Translations under genes and position numbers: made by a program
Shown here: positions 18,307-27,529 of the stretch, in pieces
How the letters are laid out: each line of letters opens with the position of its first letter
Position numbering within the stretch: the stretch's first letter is position 1
The notes under the pieces: generated by a model
Told to the model about the DNA's origin: nothing
Databases searched by the model: none
Seen by the model: only the letters and a program-made list of their open reading frames with translations
Origin: Dyella thiooxydans
Lineage (GTDB): Bacteria > Pseudomonadota > Gammaproteobacteria > Xanthomonadales > Rhodanobacteraceae
Reading direction: 5' to 3'
Assembly (NCBI RefSeq): GCF_001641285.1
Contig: NZ_CP014841.1
Coordinates: 1,798,001 to 1,862,000, forward strand
DNA: 64,000 nucleotides

Positions 18307-19893
18307 ATGAGCACCTCCCCGGATCCGCGCATGGCCGGCCTGTCCGCCTCCGAGCGCGAGCGGCTGCACGCCGCCGCCCGCGCCATCCGCGACGGCCAGC
18401 TCGACGCCGCCGACCAGTTGCTCGAGCAGCTGCACCGCCTGGTACCAAGGCAGGCCGAGGTACTCCGGCTGCAGGGCATCGCGGCCACCCGCCGCGGCCG
18501 CTTCGACGACGCCGTCGCCGTGCTGCGCAAGGGGCTGGCGCTGGCTCCGGACGACGCGCTGGCAATGAACGATCTGGCCAGCGCGCTGGCCCGGCGCGGC
18601 GAATCGGATGAAGCACTGACCGTCTGGCGACAGGCCTGCGTCGCCGCACCCGACTACCCGATGGCCTGGTTCAACCTCGGTCGCAACCTGCAGCAGCTCG
18701 GCGACAGCGAGGAAGCCGTGCGCGCGCTGGAACGCGCCGCCGTACTGGCGCCGGACCTGCTGCCCGCGCACATCCTGGCCGGCGACGCGCTGGTGCACCT
18801 GGGCCGCTTCGACGATGCCGCCGCGCACTACCGCGCCGCGCTCGCCGTCCATCCGTGCTGCGGCGACGCCTGGCGCGGACTGGGCAACATCAAGACGCGC
18901 CCGCTTTCGAGCGATGACATTGCAGCACTGCAGGCGCAGCTGGCGCGGCAGGACCTCGTCGACAGCGACCGCATCGCGATGGGCTTCGCGCTGGGCAAGG
19001 CGCTGGAGGACCATGGGCGCCATCCCGAGGCGTTCGCCGCGCTGGCCGAGGCCAACGCCCGCATGCGCCGGCTCGCGCCGTGGCAGGCGCCTGCCTTCAG
19101 CGCGCACGTGGCGCGGCTGGTCGAGGCCACGCGACACCTGCCCGCACCCGTCGATCCGGCGCTGGGCGAAGAGGTGATCTTCATCGTCGGGCTGCCGCGT
19201 TCGGGCTCCACGTTGTTCGAGCAGATCCTCGCCGCGCACCCGCAGGTCGAGGGCGCCAGCGAGCTGGACGATCTCGACGCGGTGATCGCCGAGGAGTCGA
19301 ACCGGCGCCGTCAGCCCTTGCCGGCGTGGCTGGCCGCGGCGAGCGCCGGGGACTGGGCACGGCTCGGCCGCCGCTACCTGGAACGCACCGCGCGCTGGCG
19401 CACGCGACGGCCACGGCACACCGACAAGCTGCCTGAGAACTGGCTGCATGCCGGCCTGCTTGCCGCGATGCTGCCCGGCGCGCACATCGTCGATGTGCGG
19501 CGCGATGCCATGGAGGCCGGCTGGTCGTGCTTCAAGCAGCAGTTCTACCGGCTGCCGCACTTCGCCTGCGACCTGGCCGACATCGCTGCCTACACCCGCG
19601 ACTACGAGCGGGCGATGGGCGACTGGCAGGCCGCCCGCCCGCGACGGGTGCGCATTCAGCGCTACGAGGCGTTGCTGGAGCGGCCGGAGGACGAGATCCG
19701 TGCCCTGCTCGACTTCTGCGGCCTGCCGTTCGACCCGGCCTGCCTCGACTACCACCGCGCCATGCGCAGCGTGCGCACGCCCAGCGCCTCGCAGGTGCGC
19801 CAGCCGCTGCGCAGCGACACCGCCCGCGCCGACCATTACGGCCCCCTGCTGGATCCGCTGCGCAAGGGGCTGGCCGCCCGCACCGGACCCTGA
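18307..19893 (+). CDS. TPR-repeat sulfotransferase family protein
   Basis: A 528-residue two-part protein. Residues about 15-270 are tetratricopeptide repeats (for example AWFNLGRNLQQLGDSEEAVRALERAAVLAPD). Residues about 288-510 are a sulfotransferase domain. The PAPS 5'-phosphate loop is GLPRSGSTLFEQIL (295-308) and a 3'-phosphate-binding region lies near VDVRRDAMEAGWSCFKQQF. Such proteins are predicted to transfer sulfate from PAPS to a protein or glycan; the acceptor is unknown. No PAPS synthesis genes are adjacent. The start at 18307 excludes an upstream stretch that overlaps the deaD terminator. Confidence 0.85.
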   Translation: MSTSPDPRMAGLSASERERLHAAARAIRDGQLDAADQLLEQLHRLVPRQAEVLRLQGIAATRRGRFDDAVAVLRKGLALAPDDALAMNDLASALARRGESDEALTVWRQACVAAPDYPMAWFNLGRNLQQLGDSEEAVRALERAAVLAPDLLPAHILAGDALVHLGRFDDAAAHYRAALAVHPCCGDAWRGLGNIKTRPLSSDDIAALQAQLARQDLVDSDRIAMGFALGKALEDHGRHPEAFAALAEANARMRRLAPWQAPAFSAHVARLVEATRHLPAPVDPALGEEVIFIVGLPRSGSTLFEQILAAHPQVEGASELDDLDAVIAEESNRRRQPLPAWLAAASAGDWARLGRRYLERTARWRTRRPRHTDKLPENWLHAGLLAAMLPGAHIVDVRRDAMEAGWSCFKQQFYRLPHFACDLADIAAYTRDYERAMGDWQAARPRRVRIQRYEALLERPEDEIRALLDFCGLPFDPACLDYHRAMRSVRTPSASQVRQPLRSDTARADHYGPLLDPLRKGLAARTGP

Positions 19894-19973
19894 GCGCGCC
19901 GTTCGCACGGAGCAACAGTCTGTGCGCGGGGCCGGCCGCGCACTCGCCGCGATCAGCCCCCATCATGTAGCGC

Positions 19974-20765
19974 ATGAACCATCTGCCCAGCCTGTACATC
20001 TCCCACGGCTCGCCGATGACGGCACTGCAGCCCGGCCTGACCGGCACGCGGCTGGCCGAGCTGGCCGCGGCGCTCCCGCGCCCGCGTGCCATTGTCGTGG
20101 CCAGTGCCCACTATCTGGCGCGGTCGCCGCTCGTCGGCGGTGCCGGACAACCGTCGACCGTGCACGATTTCGGCGGCTTCCCGCAGGAACTCTATGAATT
20201 GCAGTATCCCGCCCCCGGCGATCCCGGACTGGCTGCACGCATCGCGAACAGGCTCGACCAGGCCGGGCTTCCCGCACAGGTGGATCCGCAGCGCGGACTC
20301 GATCACGGCATATGGGTGCCGCTGCGACTGATGTACCCCAAGGCCGACATCCCGGTCGTGCCGCTGTCGATCCAGCCGATGCTCGGGCCGGCGCACCAGT
20401 ACGCGCTGGGCCAGGCGCTTGCCGGGCTTGGTGGCGAGGGCGTGCTGCTGATCGGTTCCGGCTCGATCACCCACAACCTGCACGATTTCCGCGCTGGTTA
20501 CGACGCTGACCACGAGGCCCCCTACGTACGCCCCTTCATCGAGTGGGTCGAACAGCGGCTCGCGCAGGGCGATACCGCCGCCCTGCTCGACTACCGCCGC
20601 CAGGCACCGTTCGCCGAGCGCGCCCATCCCACCGACGAACACCTGCTGCCGCTGTTCGTGGCGCACGGCGCCGCCGGCGAAGGCGCCCGGGCGCAGCGGC
20701 TGGATGCGGGCGTCGACCTGGGCTTCCTGGCCATGGACATCTACCGCTTCGACGCGGCGGCCTGA
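19974..20765 (+). CDS. ygiD: Extradiol ring-cleavage dioxygenase of the DODA/YgiD type
   Basis: Class III extradiol dioxygenase; the E. coli homologue cleaves L-DOPA (4,5-DOPA dioxygenase). The 263-residue product has the expected histidine sites: SHGSPM near residue 12, ASAHYL, VHDFGGFP, GLDHGIWVPLRLMYP and GSITHNLHDF. The physiological substrate is unknown. It converges with the TonB-C lipoprotein gene, with adjoining stops. Confidence 0.9.
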   Translation: MNHLPSLYISHGSPMTALQPGLTGTRLAELAAALPRPRAIVVASAHYLARSPLVGGAGQPSTVHDFGGFPQELYELQYPAPGDPGLAARIANRLDQAGLPAQVDPQRGLDHGIWVPLRLMYPKADIPVVPLSIQPMLGPAHQYALGQALAGLGGEGVLLIGSGSITHNLHDFRAGYDADHEAPYVRPFIEWVEQRLAQGDTAALLDYRRQAPFAERAHPTDEHLLPLFVAHGAAGEGARAQRLDAGVDLGFLAMDIYRFDAAA

Positions 20766-21341
20766 TCAGCCGGCCGCGACCTTGTCGCCTGCGCTCACCT
20801 GCGCGCTGCCGGCGTGGCAGGTGAAGCGGAACACATAGTCCAGGCTGAAGGGCTCGGTACGGCTGTCCACCACATGGCTTTCGCCGTTGGCATCGGCCGA
20901 CCAGTGGTTGATCTGCAACGGGGCGAACCGCCACTGCATCGCCGCGGCGCGGGTTGCCGCGAGGAACGGGCGACGTTCCGGCGCGGCCGCATCCGCATTG
21001 CCTGGCTGCACCTCGATCACGCGCCCATGGGTGTCGACGATCAGCCGGGCGATCACCTCCACCGCGGGCGGACACGCGGCCAGCTCGCCACCGGGATACG
21101 CCGGAGCCACCCGCGCCGCCACCGTCCCGCCACTGGAGACCTCACCCAGCGCCAGCTGGTAATGCACGGTGTCAGGCTGCTCGACCGCGTGCCAGGAAGC
21201 GGATCCTTCATGGGCCGGCGGCCGTGCGGGCTGCCTCGGCGACGAAGCGCATCCGCCCAGCGCCGTGATCAGGCCCGCCAGCAGGAGCCCACGCCCGGCC
21301 GACGGCCATCGACCGTCCCGCCTCGATCCGCCCTGAGCCAT
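20766..21341 (-). CDS. Lipoprotein with TonB C-terminal-like domain, probable BlaI-type regulon member
   Basis: A 191-residue exported protein. The signal sequence ends in a lipobox (ALGGC, Cys31). Residues about 80-150 (VEVIARLIVDTHGRVIEVQPGNAD, then FLAATRAAAMQWRFAP) resemble the C-terminal fold of TonB, as does the tail of the M56 protein at 8.7 kb. It lacks the N-terminal anchor and Pro-rich spacer of true TonB, so it is unlikely to energise receptors. The double operator directly upstream is almost the same as that of the BlaI-type gene at 8.3 kb, which argues for shared repression. Confidence 0.72.
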   Translation of the reverse strand: MAQGGSRRDGRWPSAGRGLLLAGLITALGGCASSPRQPARPPAHEGSASWHAVEQPDTVHYQLALGEVSSGGTVAARVAPAYPGGELAACPPAVEVIARLIVDTHGRVIEVQPGNADAAAPERRPFLAATRAAAMQWRFAPLQINHWSADANGESHVVDSRTEPFSLDYVFRFTCHAGSAQVSAGDKVAAG

Positions 21342-21353
21342 GCGACGCCTCCA

Positions 21354-21393
21354 GGATTACGCATGTAATTCGCACTGAAATTACACGCGTAAT
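21354..21393 (-). promoter_or_regulatory. Second copy of the BlaI-type double operator
   Basis: Two dyads, ATTACGCATGTAAT (21356-21369) and ATTACACGCGTAAT (21380-21393), have centres 24 bp apart. Read on the minus strand, 34 of 40 bases match the operator before the regulator gene at 8229-8268 by hand alignment. The differences fall mostly in the dyad centres and the linker. The lipoprotein ATG is 14 bp away. Confidence 0.82.
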
Positions 21394-21445
21394 CCATTTG
21401 CCGCAAGCACCTCCCCCGGACCGCACTGATCGGATGGGTCGGCGA

Positions 21446-21832
21446 TCAGGCGCTGCGCGGCAGTGGCGGCACGCCGGCGCCGCTTGGATCGATCCAGTCT
21501 TCCGGCGTCAGTGGCAGCAGCCCGTGCGCCACGCGCGCCTTGTCGCATTGCGCGCTGATCTCACCGAACTCCCACGACGGGGCCACCTCGCGGCACACCG
21601 AGGGACGCTGCGGGTAGATGCCGCAACTGGCCTGCACACCGACCTCGCCCTGCAAGGCCACGCAGCGCACGGCCTTCGCCTCGGTGCCACGCATGGCCAG
21701 GCGGTGCGGATCGAGCTTGGTGGTGAGCGCTTCGGGCACGGTACCGCCGAGGAACGACTCGGCCTCGGACCAGTGAAAAGCCACCCGGAAATAGGCGCAG
21801 CAGGCGCCGCAGGCGAGGCAGGGATGGACCAT
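21446..21832 (-). CDS. YkgJ-family cysteine-cluster protein
   Basis: A 128-residue cytoplasmic protein with the YkgJ pattern: CLACGACCAYFRV at residues 5-17, then later cysteines in RCVALQG, CGIYPQRPSVCREV and QCDKARVAHGL. The cysteines probably hold an Fe-S cluster or zinc. Function is unknown; the family is widespread. Confidence 0.85.
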   Translation of the reverse strand: MVHPCLACGACCAYFRVAFHWSEAESFLGGTVPEALTTKLDPHRLAMRGTEAKAVRCVALQGEVGVQASCGIYPQRPSVCREVAPSWEFGEISAQCDKARVAHGLLPLTPEDWIDPSGAGVPPLPRSA

Positions 21833-21969
21833 GGAGCGGACCGGGAAGGCGCACCCCTCGGCGCGCAGCCGGCGGATTCTATCCAGAGTCCCCGCTGTCG
21901 GAACATGGGTCGCCGACGTCTCGCAACGCGCCCTTTAGCCGGCGTTGCCGATCGCCCGGCGGGCGTCGC

Positions 21970-22851
21970 TCAAAGCGGCCCGGCGAAGGTGTTGCAGCTG
22001 GCCATGTCGCCGCTCTGGAAGCCGGTCCTGAACCACTTCACGCGCTGCGCCGAAGTGCCGTGGGTGAACGAGTCCGGCACCACCGTGCCGCGCGCCTCAC
22101 GCTGCAGGGTGTCGTCACCGATCTGGCTGGCGGCGTTGAGAGCCGACTCGATGTCGCCCTGCTGCAGCCAGTTCAGCCGCTGCTGGCTGCGGTTCGCCCA
22201 GACGCCGGCGAAACAGTCCGCCTGCAGTTCCTGGCGCACCGACAGGCCGGTCGCTCCCTCCATCGCTGCCCCCTGGCGACGCGCCTGCTCGGTCTTGTCG
22301 AACACGCCGATCAGCTTCTGCACGTGATGCCCGACCTCGTGCGCGATCACGTAGGCGCGGGCGAAATCGCCGGCGGCGTGGAAGCGGTCCTGCAGCTCCT
22401 GGAAGAAGTCCAGGTCGAGGTAGACCTTCTGGTCGCCCGGGCAGTAGAACGGCCCGACCGCAGTCGACGCCGCACCGCAGGCGGTCTGCACGCTGCCGCG
22501 GAACAGGTGCAGCTTCGGCTGCACGTACCGGGCGTTGTGCTCGGCGAAGATCTGCCCCCAGGTGTCCTCGGTGGCGCCGAACACCCGGCAGACGAAATCG
22601 ATCTGCTGGTTCGCCGGATTGTGGCAGTCCACTGCCGTGGTGGGCTGGATCTGGCCGCTGGTCTGCTGGGATCCGGTGCCCTCGCCGGACAGGAACGGCG
22701 TGATCAGGTCGCGCTTGAAGACCAGGCTGAGGATCACCAGCACCACCAGCCCGCCGAGCCCCAGCCGGCCGCCGCCGCGCGGGGAGAACCCGCCGCCACC
22801 GCCGCTGCCCTGCTCCACGTTGTCGCTCGAACGCCCCTTGCCCCAGTCCAT
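21970..22851 (-). CDS. ypfJ: YpfJ-family neutral zinc metallopeptidase
   Basis: A 293-residue membrane-anchored protein. A Gly-rich N-terminus is followed by one transmembrane helix (about 31-46). The extracytoplasmic domain has the zinc motif HEVGHH at 171-176, preceded by YCPGDQKVYLDLDFF, a constant block of the family. The start at 22851 (MDWGKGRSSDNVEQ) gives the typical MxW/RGxxxSxNVED-like N-terminus. Substrate unknown. Divergent from the MAPEG gene. Confidence 0.88.
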   Translation of the reverse strand: MDWGKGRSSDNVEQGSGGGGGFSPRGGGRLGLGGLVVLVILSLVFKRDLITPFLSGEGTGSQQTSGQIQPTTAVDCHNPANQQIDFVCRVFGATEDTWGQIFAEHNARYVQPKLHLFRGSVQTACGAASTAVGPFYCPGDQKVYLDLDFFQELQDRFHAAGDFARAYVIAHEVGHHVQKLIGVFDKTEQARRQGAAMEGATGLSVRQELQADCFAGVWANRSQQRLNWLQQGDIESALNAASQIGDDTLQREARGTVVPDSFTHGTSAQRVKWFRTGFQSGDMASCNTFAGPL

Positions 22852-22962
22852 CGCCCGCCCCGTTCTCGCATCGTTGGCGGCGACGATAGCCGCTTGCCAC
22901 CACACTCGCCACGGCACCGGCTAATGTAGGCGGCTACACCCCTGATCGGACGCCGCACCAGC

Positions 22963-23358
22963 ATGCTCGCTCAATTGCCCGCCCTCGTGACCTTTCTCAA
23001 CGTCCTGCTGCTCTCCGCCACCGCGTTCGCGGTGGGCAAGGCCCGTGCCACATACGGCATCAAGGCGCCGGCCACGACCGGCCACGAGGGCTTCGAGCGC
23101 GCCTACCGCGTGCAGATGAACACGCTGGAGCAGACGGTGATGTTCCTGCCGGCGCTGTGGCTGGCCGCCACGCATGGCTTCGCCGGCTGGGCGGGCATCG
23201 CCGGGCTGGTGTGGATCGTCGGTCGCGTCTGGTACATGGCGGGTTATCTGCGCGACCCGGCCAAGCGCGAGGGCGGCTTCGCCGTGGGCATGCTGGCCTG
23301 GCTGGCAGTGCTGGTGCTCGCCGGCATCGGCGTGGTCCGGGCCATGCTGGCCGGCTGA
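22963..23358 (+). CDS. MAPEG-family membrane protein
   Basis: A 131-residue protein with four transmembrane helices. It carries the MAPEG signature region EGFERAYRVQMNTLEQTVMFLPALWLAA (residues about 42-70). Eukaryotic members are glutathione transferases or eicosanoid enzymes; bacterial roles are mostly unknown. It converges with the TerC/CBS gene with 14 bp between stops. Confidence 0.85.
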   Translation: MLAQLPALVTFLNVLLLSATAFAVGKARATYGIKAPATTGHEGFERAYRVQMNTLEQTVMFLPALWLAATHGFAGWAGIAGLVWIVGRVWYMAGYLRDPAKREGGFAVGMLAWLAVLVLAGIGVVRAMLAG

Positions 23359-23372
23359 GCCGCCGACTCTGC

Positions 23373-24938
23373 CTAGTCGGCCGCCGGCACCACCCGCAGG
23401 CGGCCGATGCGGGCTCCATCCATCGCCACCACCTCGAAGCGCCAACCGTCGGCGGTCACGCTGTCGCCCACCTCCGGCAGGCGGCCGAGGCGTTCGAGTA
23501 CCAGCCCGGCCAGGGTGGAGAAACTGTCGTCCACCTGGAGACGCCGGCCCAGCAGCTGCTCGGCACGACGCACGTCCAGGCCAGCGTCGAGCAGCCAGGC
23601 ACCGTCCTCGTCCTGGCTGGCCGACGGATCCCCGCCCAGCGCATCCGGGAACTCGCCGGCGATCACCTCCAGCACATCGCTGGGCGTGACCAGGCCGAGC
23701 AGGCTGCCGTATTCGTCCACCACCAGCGCCACCTGCAGCGGAGCACGCCGGAACTCCTCGATCAGGCGCAGCACGCTCAGCGACTCGAGCACCATCAGCG
23801 GCTTGCGCGCCACCGGCTCCAGCTCGATGCGACCGTGGTCGAGCAGGCAGCCGAGCAGGTCGCGGGTGGAAGCCACGCCCAGCAGTTCGTCCAGATCGTC
23901 GTGGGCCAGCGGCAGCCAGTCGTGGCCGGCCTCGGCCAGTTCGCGGCGCACGGTGTCGACGTCGTCGCGCGGATCGATCCAGCGGATCTCCGGCCGCGGA
24001 GTCATGATCGAGCGTACCGGGCGCTGGGCCAGGTCGAGCACGCCCTGCACCATGGAAAGCTCATCCTTGCCGAACACCGCCACTGCCGGCGCGTCCTCGT
24101 CCATGCCGGTGGACGGCTTGGCCGGCTCGCCATCCTCTTCCACGCCACCGGCGCCGAGCAGCCGCAGTACGGCCTGCGCGGTGCGGTCGCGCAGATGCCG
24201 CGCGCTGCCGAGCAGGCTGCGCTGGCGGTTGCGCCGCATGGTCTGGTTGAACACCTCGATCATGATCGAGAAGCCGATCGCCGCGTACAGGTAGCCCTTC
24301 GGGATGTGGAAGCCGAAGCCTTCGGCGACCAGGCTGAAGCCGATCATCAGCAGGAACGACAGGCACAGCACGATCACCGTCGGTCGCGCGTTGACGAAGG
24401 CAGTCAGCGGTTTGCTGGCACTGATCATCAGCACCATCGCGGCGACCACCGCGATCATCATCACCGACAGCTGATCGACCATGCCGACCGCGGTGATCAC
24501 CGAGTCCAGGGAAAACACCGCGTCCAGCGCCACGATCTGCGCGACCACCAGCCAGAAGCGCGAAGGTGCGCGGCTGCCGTGCTCGCTGATGCCGCCGGAC
24601 TCGAGCCGCTCGTGCAGCTCCAGTGTGGCCTTGAACAGCAGGAAGGCGCCGCCGAGCAGCAGGATGATGTCGCGCCAGGACAACGCGAAGCCGTGCCACT
24701 GGACAATCGGCGCGGTCAGCTTGACCAGCCAGCTCATCGCGCCGAGCAGCACCAGCCGCATGACCAGGGCGATCGCCAGGCCGCTCACCCGCGCCCGGTC
24801 GCGCTGCCCCGGCGGCAGCCGGTCGGCAAGGATCGCCACGAAGACGAGGTTGTCGATGCCCAGCACCACCTCCAGCACCAGCAGGGTGAGGAGGCCGGCC
24901 CAGGCGGTGGGGTCGGCAAGCCAGTCGAATGCGAACAT
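23373..24938 (-). CDS. TerC-family membrane protein with CBS and CorC/HlyC domains (YoaE/YegH type)
   Basis: A 521-residue inner-membrane protein. Residues about 1-240 are a TerC-like transmembrane domain ([22 protein letters not shown]), with conserved Asp residues implicated in metal ion transport. Two CBS domains follow (about 300-420, [23 protein letters not shown] onward), then a CorC_HlyC domain (about 430-515, [23 protein letters not shown]). The architecture equals E. coli YoaE/YegH, which are thought to affect metal homeostasis or efflux. Divergent from the CPBP gene. Confidence 0.9.
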   Translation of the reverse strand: MFAFDWLADPTAWAGLLTLLVLEVVLGIDNLVFVAILADRLPPGQRDRARVSGLAIALVMRLVLLGAMSWLVKLTAPIVQWHGFALSWRDIILLLGGAFLLFKATLELHERLESGGISEHGSRAPSRFWLVVAQIVALDAVFSLDSVITAVGMVDQLSVMMIAVVAAMVLMISASKPLTAFVNARPTVIVLCLSFLLMIGFSLVAEGFGFHIPKGYLYAAIGFSIMIEVFNQTMRRNRQRSLLGSARHLRDRTAQAVLRLLGAGGVEEDGEPAKPSTGMDEDAPAVAVFGKDELSMVQGVLDLAQRPVRSIMTPRPEIRWIDPRDDVDTVRRELAEAGHDWLPLAHDDLDELLGVASTRDLLGCLLDHGRIELEPVARKPLMVLESLSVLRLIEEFRRAPLQVALVVDEYGSLLGLVTPSDVLEVIAGEFPDALGGDPSASQDEDGAWLLDAGLDVRRAEQLLGRRLQVDDSFSTLAGLVLERLGRLPEVGDSVTADGWRFEVVAMDGARIGRLRVVPAAD

Positions 24939-25089
24939 GGGTAGCGCGAGGGCGCCCGGGTCCTCCGTGCTCAGGAAACCACACTATACAAGCAGGGCCG
25001 GATCGGCCATGACCGATGGCAGGGATTGCCGGAGCACGAGCCGTCCGGCTAGCTTGGCCGCGTCCATCGCCTCTCGGAACACCCCCATC

Positions 25090-25944
25090 GTGAATGCCGC
25101 CGCCGACGCACTGGCCGCACCACCGCCGTTGCCGCCCGCGACCCGCCCTGTCCACGCACCGGGCGTGGTCGAGGCGCTGGCGCTGCTGGTGCTGTATTTC
25201 TGCCTGCAGCTGGTGATCGGCTTCGGCGCCGCCTTCCTCGCCGGCCTGACCCTGGCGACCGCTCCGGGCGAGCATCCGGACAACCCGTTGCAGTCGGCGA
25301 TGGCGAACCCCGACGTGCGCACGGCCGTGACCGCGGCCACCCTGCTGCTCGCCGCCGGCATCACCCTGTGGCTGGTGCACCGGCGCTGGCCGCGACAGTG
25401 GTCGGTGGCGGTGGCCTGGCAAGGTTTCGGTTTCACGCCCAGCGCCAACCCGGCGTTCTATGCCGCGGCGCTGGCGCTCGGTGTGGGGGTGCCGGTGTTC
25501 GGCGGCCTGCTGACCCACTGGCTGGCCGGGTCCCACCCGGTCACCCAGACCATCTCGCAGATGGGCCATGAGGCCGCGCTGCCGGGCCGAATCGCGCTGG
25601 CGGCGCTGGCCGTGACGCTGGGCCCACTGGTGGAGGAAACGATGTTCCGCGGCGTGCTGTTCTCCTCACTGCTGGATTTCCGGCAACGCATGTCGACCCG
25701 GCGCGACCTCGGCGGCACGCGCGTCGCCGCCGCCATGCTGCTGAGCGCCGCACTGTTCGCCACGGTGCACCTGCCCGACCTGGATTGGCATTGGTACGCC
25801 CTGCCCAATCTGGCCCTGCTCGGGCTGGGCTGCGCCTGGTTGCGCCTGCACTCCGGCTCGCTGTGGCCCGCAGTGCTCGCCCACGCCATCAACAACGCAC
25901 TGGCCGTAGCCAGCTGGTTTCTCTTGCTTCACCCGGCCGCCTGA
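25090..25944 (+). CDS. CPBP-family intramembrane metalloprotease
   Basis: A 284-residue polytopic protein of the CAAX-protease/bacteriocin-processing (Rce1-like) family. Its three motifs are present: EETMFRG (EExxxR), FATVHL (FxxxH) and HAINNAL (HxxxN). No in-frame ATG is near the family start, so GTG at 25090 is chosen (VNAAADALAAPPPLPP). An ATG at 25009 would add 27 residues with no family resemblance. Substrate unknown. Confidence 0.82.
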   Translation: MNAAADALAAPPPLPPATRPVHAPGVVEALALLVLYFCLQLVIGFGAAFLAGLTLATAPGEHPDNPLQSAMANPDVRTAVTAATLLLAAGITLWLVHRRWPRQWSVAVAWQGFGFTPSANPAFYAAALALGVGVPVFGGLLTHWLAGSHPVTQTISQMGHEAALPGRIALAALAVTLGPLVEETMFRGVLFSSLLDFRQRMSTRRDLGGTRVAAAMLLSAALFATVHLPDLDWHWYALPNLALLGLGCAWLRLHSGSLWPAVLAHAINNALAVASWFLLLHPAA

Positions 25945-25959
25945 GCACCGGGCGAAGCC

Positions 25960-26520
25960 TCAGGCACCGAAGCGCGCCAGCAGTCGGGCGGTCTCGAATA
26001 CCGGCAATCCCATCACGCCGGAGTAGCTGCCATCCAAGTGCTCGACCAGGGTCGCACCGCGTCCCTGTATGGCATAGGCGCCCGCCTTGCCGAAGGGCTC
26101 GGCGGTGGCGACGTAGGTGGCGATGGTGACCTCGTCCAGCTCGGCAAAGCGCACGCGTGACACGCACAGCTCGCTGTCCTCGTGCCGCTCGCCAACCAGC
26201 CACACCGCCGAGATCACCTCGTGCGTGCGTCCGGACAGCCGGCGCAACATGGCCGCGGCATCGGCGGCATCGGCCGGCTTGCCGAACACCTCGTCGTCCA
26301 GCACCACCTCGGTGTCGCTGCCGAGCACGACCGCCCCCGGATCGCCGACGCGAGCCAGCCCTGCCTGCGCCTTGTCGCGCGCGACCCGGCTGACGTAATG
26401 GCGGGGCGACTCTTCCGGCGAGCGCTGTTCGGGTATGTCCACGTGGACGACTTCGAAGGCGACGCCGATCTGCTCGAGCAGCTGGCGACGACGCGGCGAT
26501 TGCGAGGCGAGATAGAGCAT
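25960..26520 (-). CDS. maf: Maf-family nucleoside triphosphate pyrophosphatase
   Basis: House-cleaning enzyme that hydrolyses non-canonical or dTTP/UTP-type nucleotides. The 186-residue product has [16 protein letters not shown] at residues 3-18, [18 protein letters not shown], and [28 protein letters not shown]. The start at 26520 ([11 protein letters not shown]) is canonical. It is the last gene of the rsfS-rlmH-GNAT-maf run. Subtype (YhdE versus YceF) is inferred from the Q-G-RGA motif and leans to YhdE. Confidence 0.92.
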   Translation of the reverse strand: MLYLASQSPRRRQLLEQIGVAFEVVHVDIPEQRSPEESPRHYVSRVARDKAQAGLARVGDPGAVVLGSDTEVVLDDEVFGKPADAADAAAMLRRLSGRTHEVISAVWLVGERHEDSELCVSRVRFAELDEVTIATYVATAEPFGKAGAYAIQGRGATLVEHLDGSYSGVMGLPVFETARLLARFGA

Positions 26521-26545
26521 AGGTGGTCCGCATCGCCCGGAGGGC

Positions 26546-26992
26546 TCAGAGGGCAAGACCGTACCCGCAGAACTGCGTGTCGCGCACCCAGCCCAGCGAT
26601 TCGTACAGCGCCTGCGCCGGCGCATTGTCCAGCGCGGTGGACAGACTCAGACTGGCTGCTCCGCGCGCCCGCGCCTGCGCCGCGGCCTCCTGCAACAGCG
26701 CCCGTCCGGCACCGCCGCGGCGCGCCGACGGAGCCACGAACAGATCGTTGAGCAGCCAGGTACGCACCGTGCGCACGGAGGAGAACAGGGGATAGAGCTG
26801 GGTGAAGCCGATCGCCTCGCCGTCCAGCTCGGCCAGCAGTACCAGCGACTCCTGCCGGGCCAGACGCTCGGCGAGGAAGTCGCGGGCCCGTGCCAGATCG
26901 GCCGGCTGGCGGTAGAACTGGCGGTAGGCGTCGAACAGCGGCGCCAGTCGATCGAGATCGTGGATGTCGGCGATACGTACAGAGAGAGTCAT
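26546..26992 (-). CDS. GNAT-family N-acetyltransferase
   Basis: A 148-residue acetyltransferase fold. The acetyl-CoA-binding segment is [24 protein letters not shown] (about residues 79-103), followed by [24 protein letters not shown]. The substrate is not predictable. It lies between rlmH and maf on the same strand (54 bp after rlmH, 25 bp before maf), probably co-transcribed. Confidence 0.85.
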   Translation of the reverse strand: MTLSVRIADIHDLDRLAPLFDAYRQFYRQPADLARARDFLAERLARQESLVLLAELDGEAIGFTQLYPLFSSVRTVRTWLLNDLFVAPSARRGGAGRALLQEAAAQARARGAASLSLSTALDNAPAQALYESLGWVRDTQFCGYGLAL

Positions 26993-27046
26993 CGGCGGGA
27001 GGTCGTCGAGGAAACCGGCAGCATAGCCGCCCGGCGCCCGGCCGGC

Positions 27047-27517
27047 CTAGGCACGATGGTAGGGATGTCCGGCCACGATGGTGGTAGCCCGGTACAACTG
27101 TTCGGCCAGCACCAGCCGCACCAGCATGTGCGGCAGCGTCAACGGCCCCAGCGACCAGCGCTGGTCGGCCCGCGCCAGCACCTCGGGCGCGTGGCCGTCG
27201 GGTCCGCCGATCAGGAAGGCCAGGTCGCGACCGGCCATGCGCCATTGCTGAAGCTGGGCGGCGAGATCCTCGCTGGACCAGGTCCTGCCTCGGCCGTCGA
27301 GCGCGACCACGTGGGTGTCCCGACCGATCGCGGCGAGGATCGCCGCACCCTCGTCGAGGATCGCCTTCGCGTCGTCGCGGCCCTTGCCACGAGCACCGGG
27401 CTTGAGCTCCACCAACTCAAGCGGCAGCTCGTGCGAGAGTCGCTTGCGGTATTCGGCGAAGCCCTCGGCCACCCAGCCGGGCATGCGCTCACCGACGGCG
27501 ATCAGCCGTGCGCGCAT
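27047..27517 (-). CDS. rlmH: 23S rRNA (pseudouridine-1915 N3) methyltransferase
   Basis: SPOUT-class methyltransferase acting on helix 69 of 23S rRNA. The 156-residue product has VALDGRGRTWSSEDLAAQL, the SAM-knot motif FLIGGPDGH, and the C-terminal LPHMLVRLVLAEQLYRATTIVAGHPYHRA. The length is normal. It follows rsfS after 12 bp, the usual pairing. Confidence 0.97.
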   Translation of the reverse strand: MRARLIAVGERMPGWVAEGFAEYRKRLSHELPLELVELKPGARGKGRDDAKAILDEGAAILAAIGRDTHVVALDGRGRTWSSEDLAAQLQQWRMAGRDLAFLIGGPDGHAPEVLARADQRWSLGPLTLPHMLVRLVLAEQLYRATTIVAGHPYHRA

Positions 27518-27529
27518 CGATGCGGGGAA

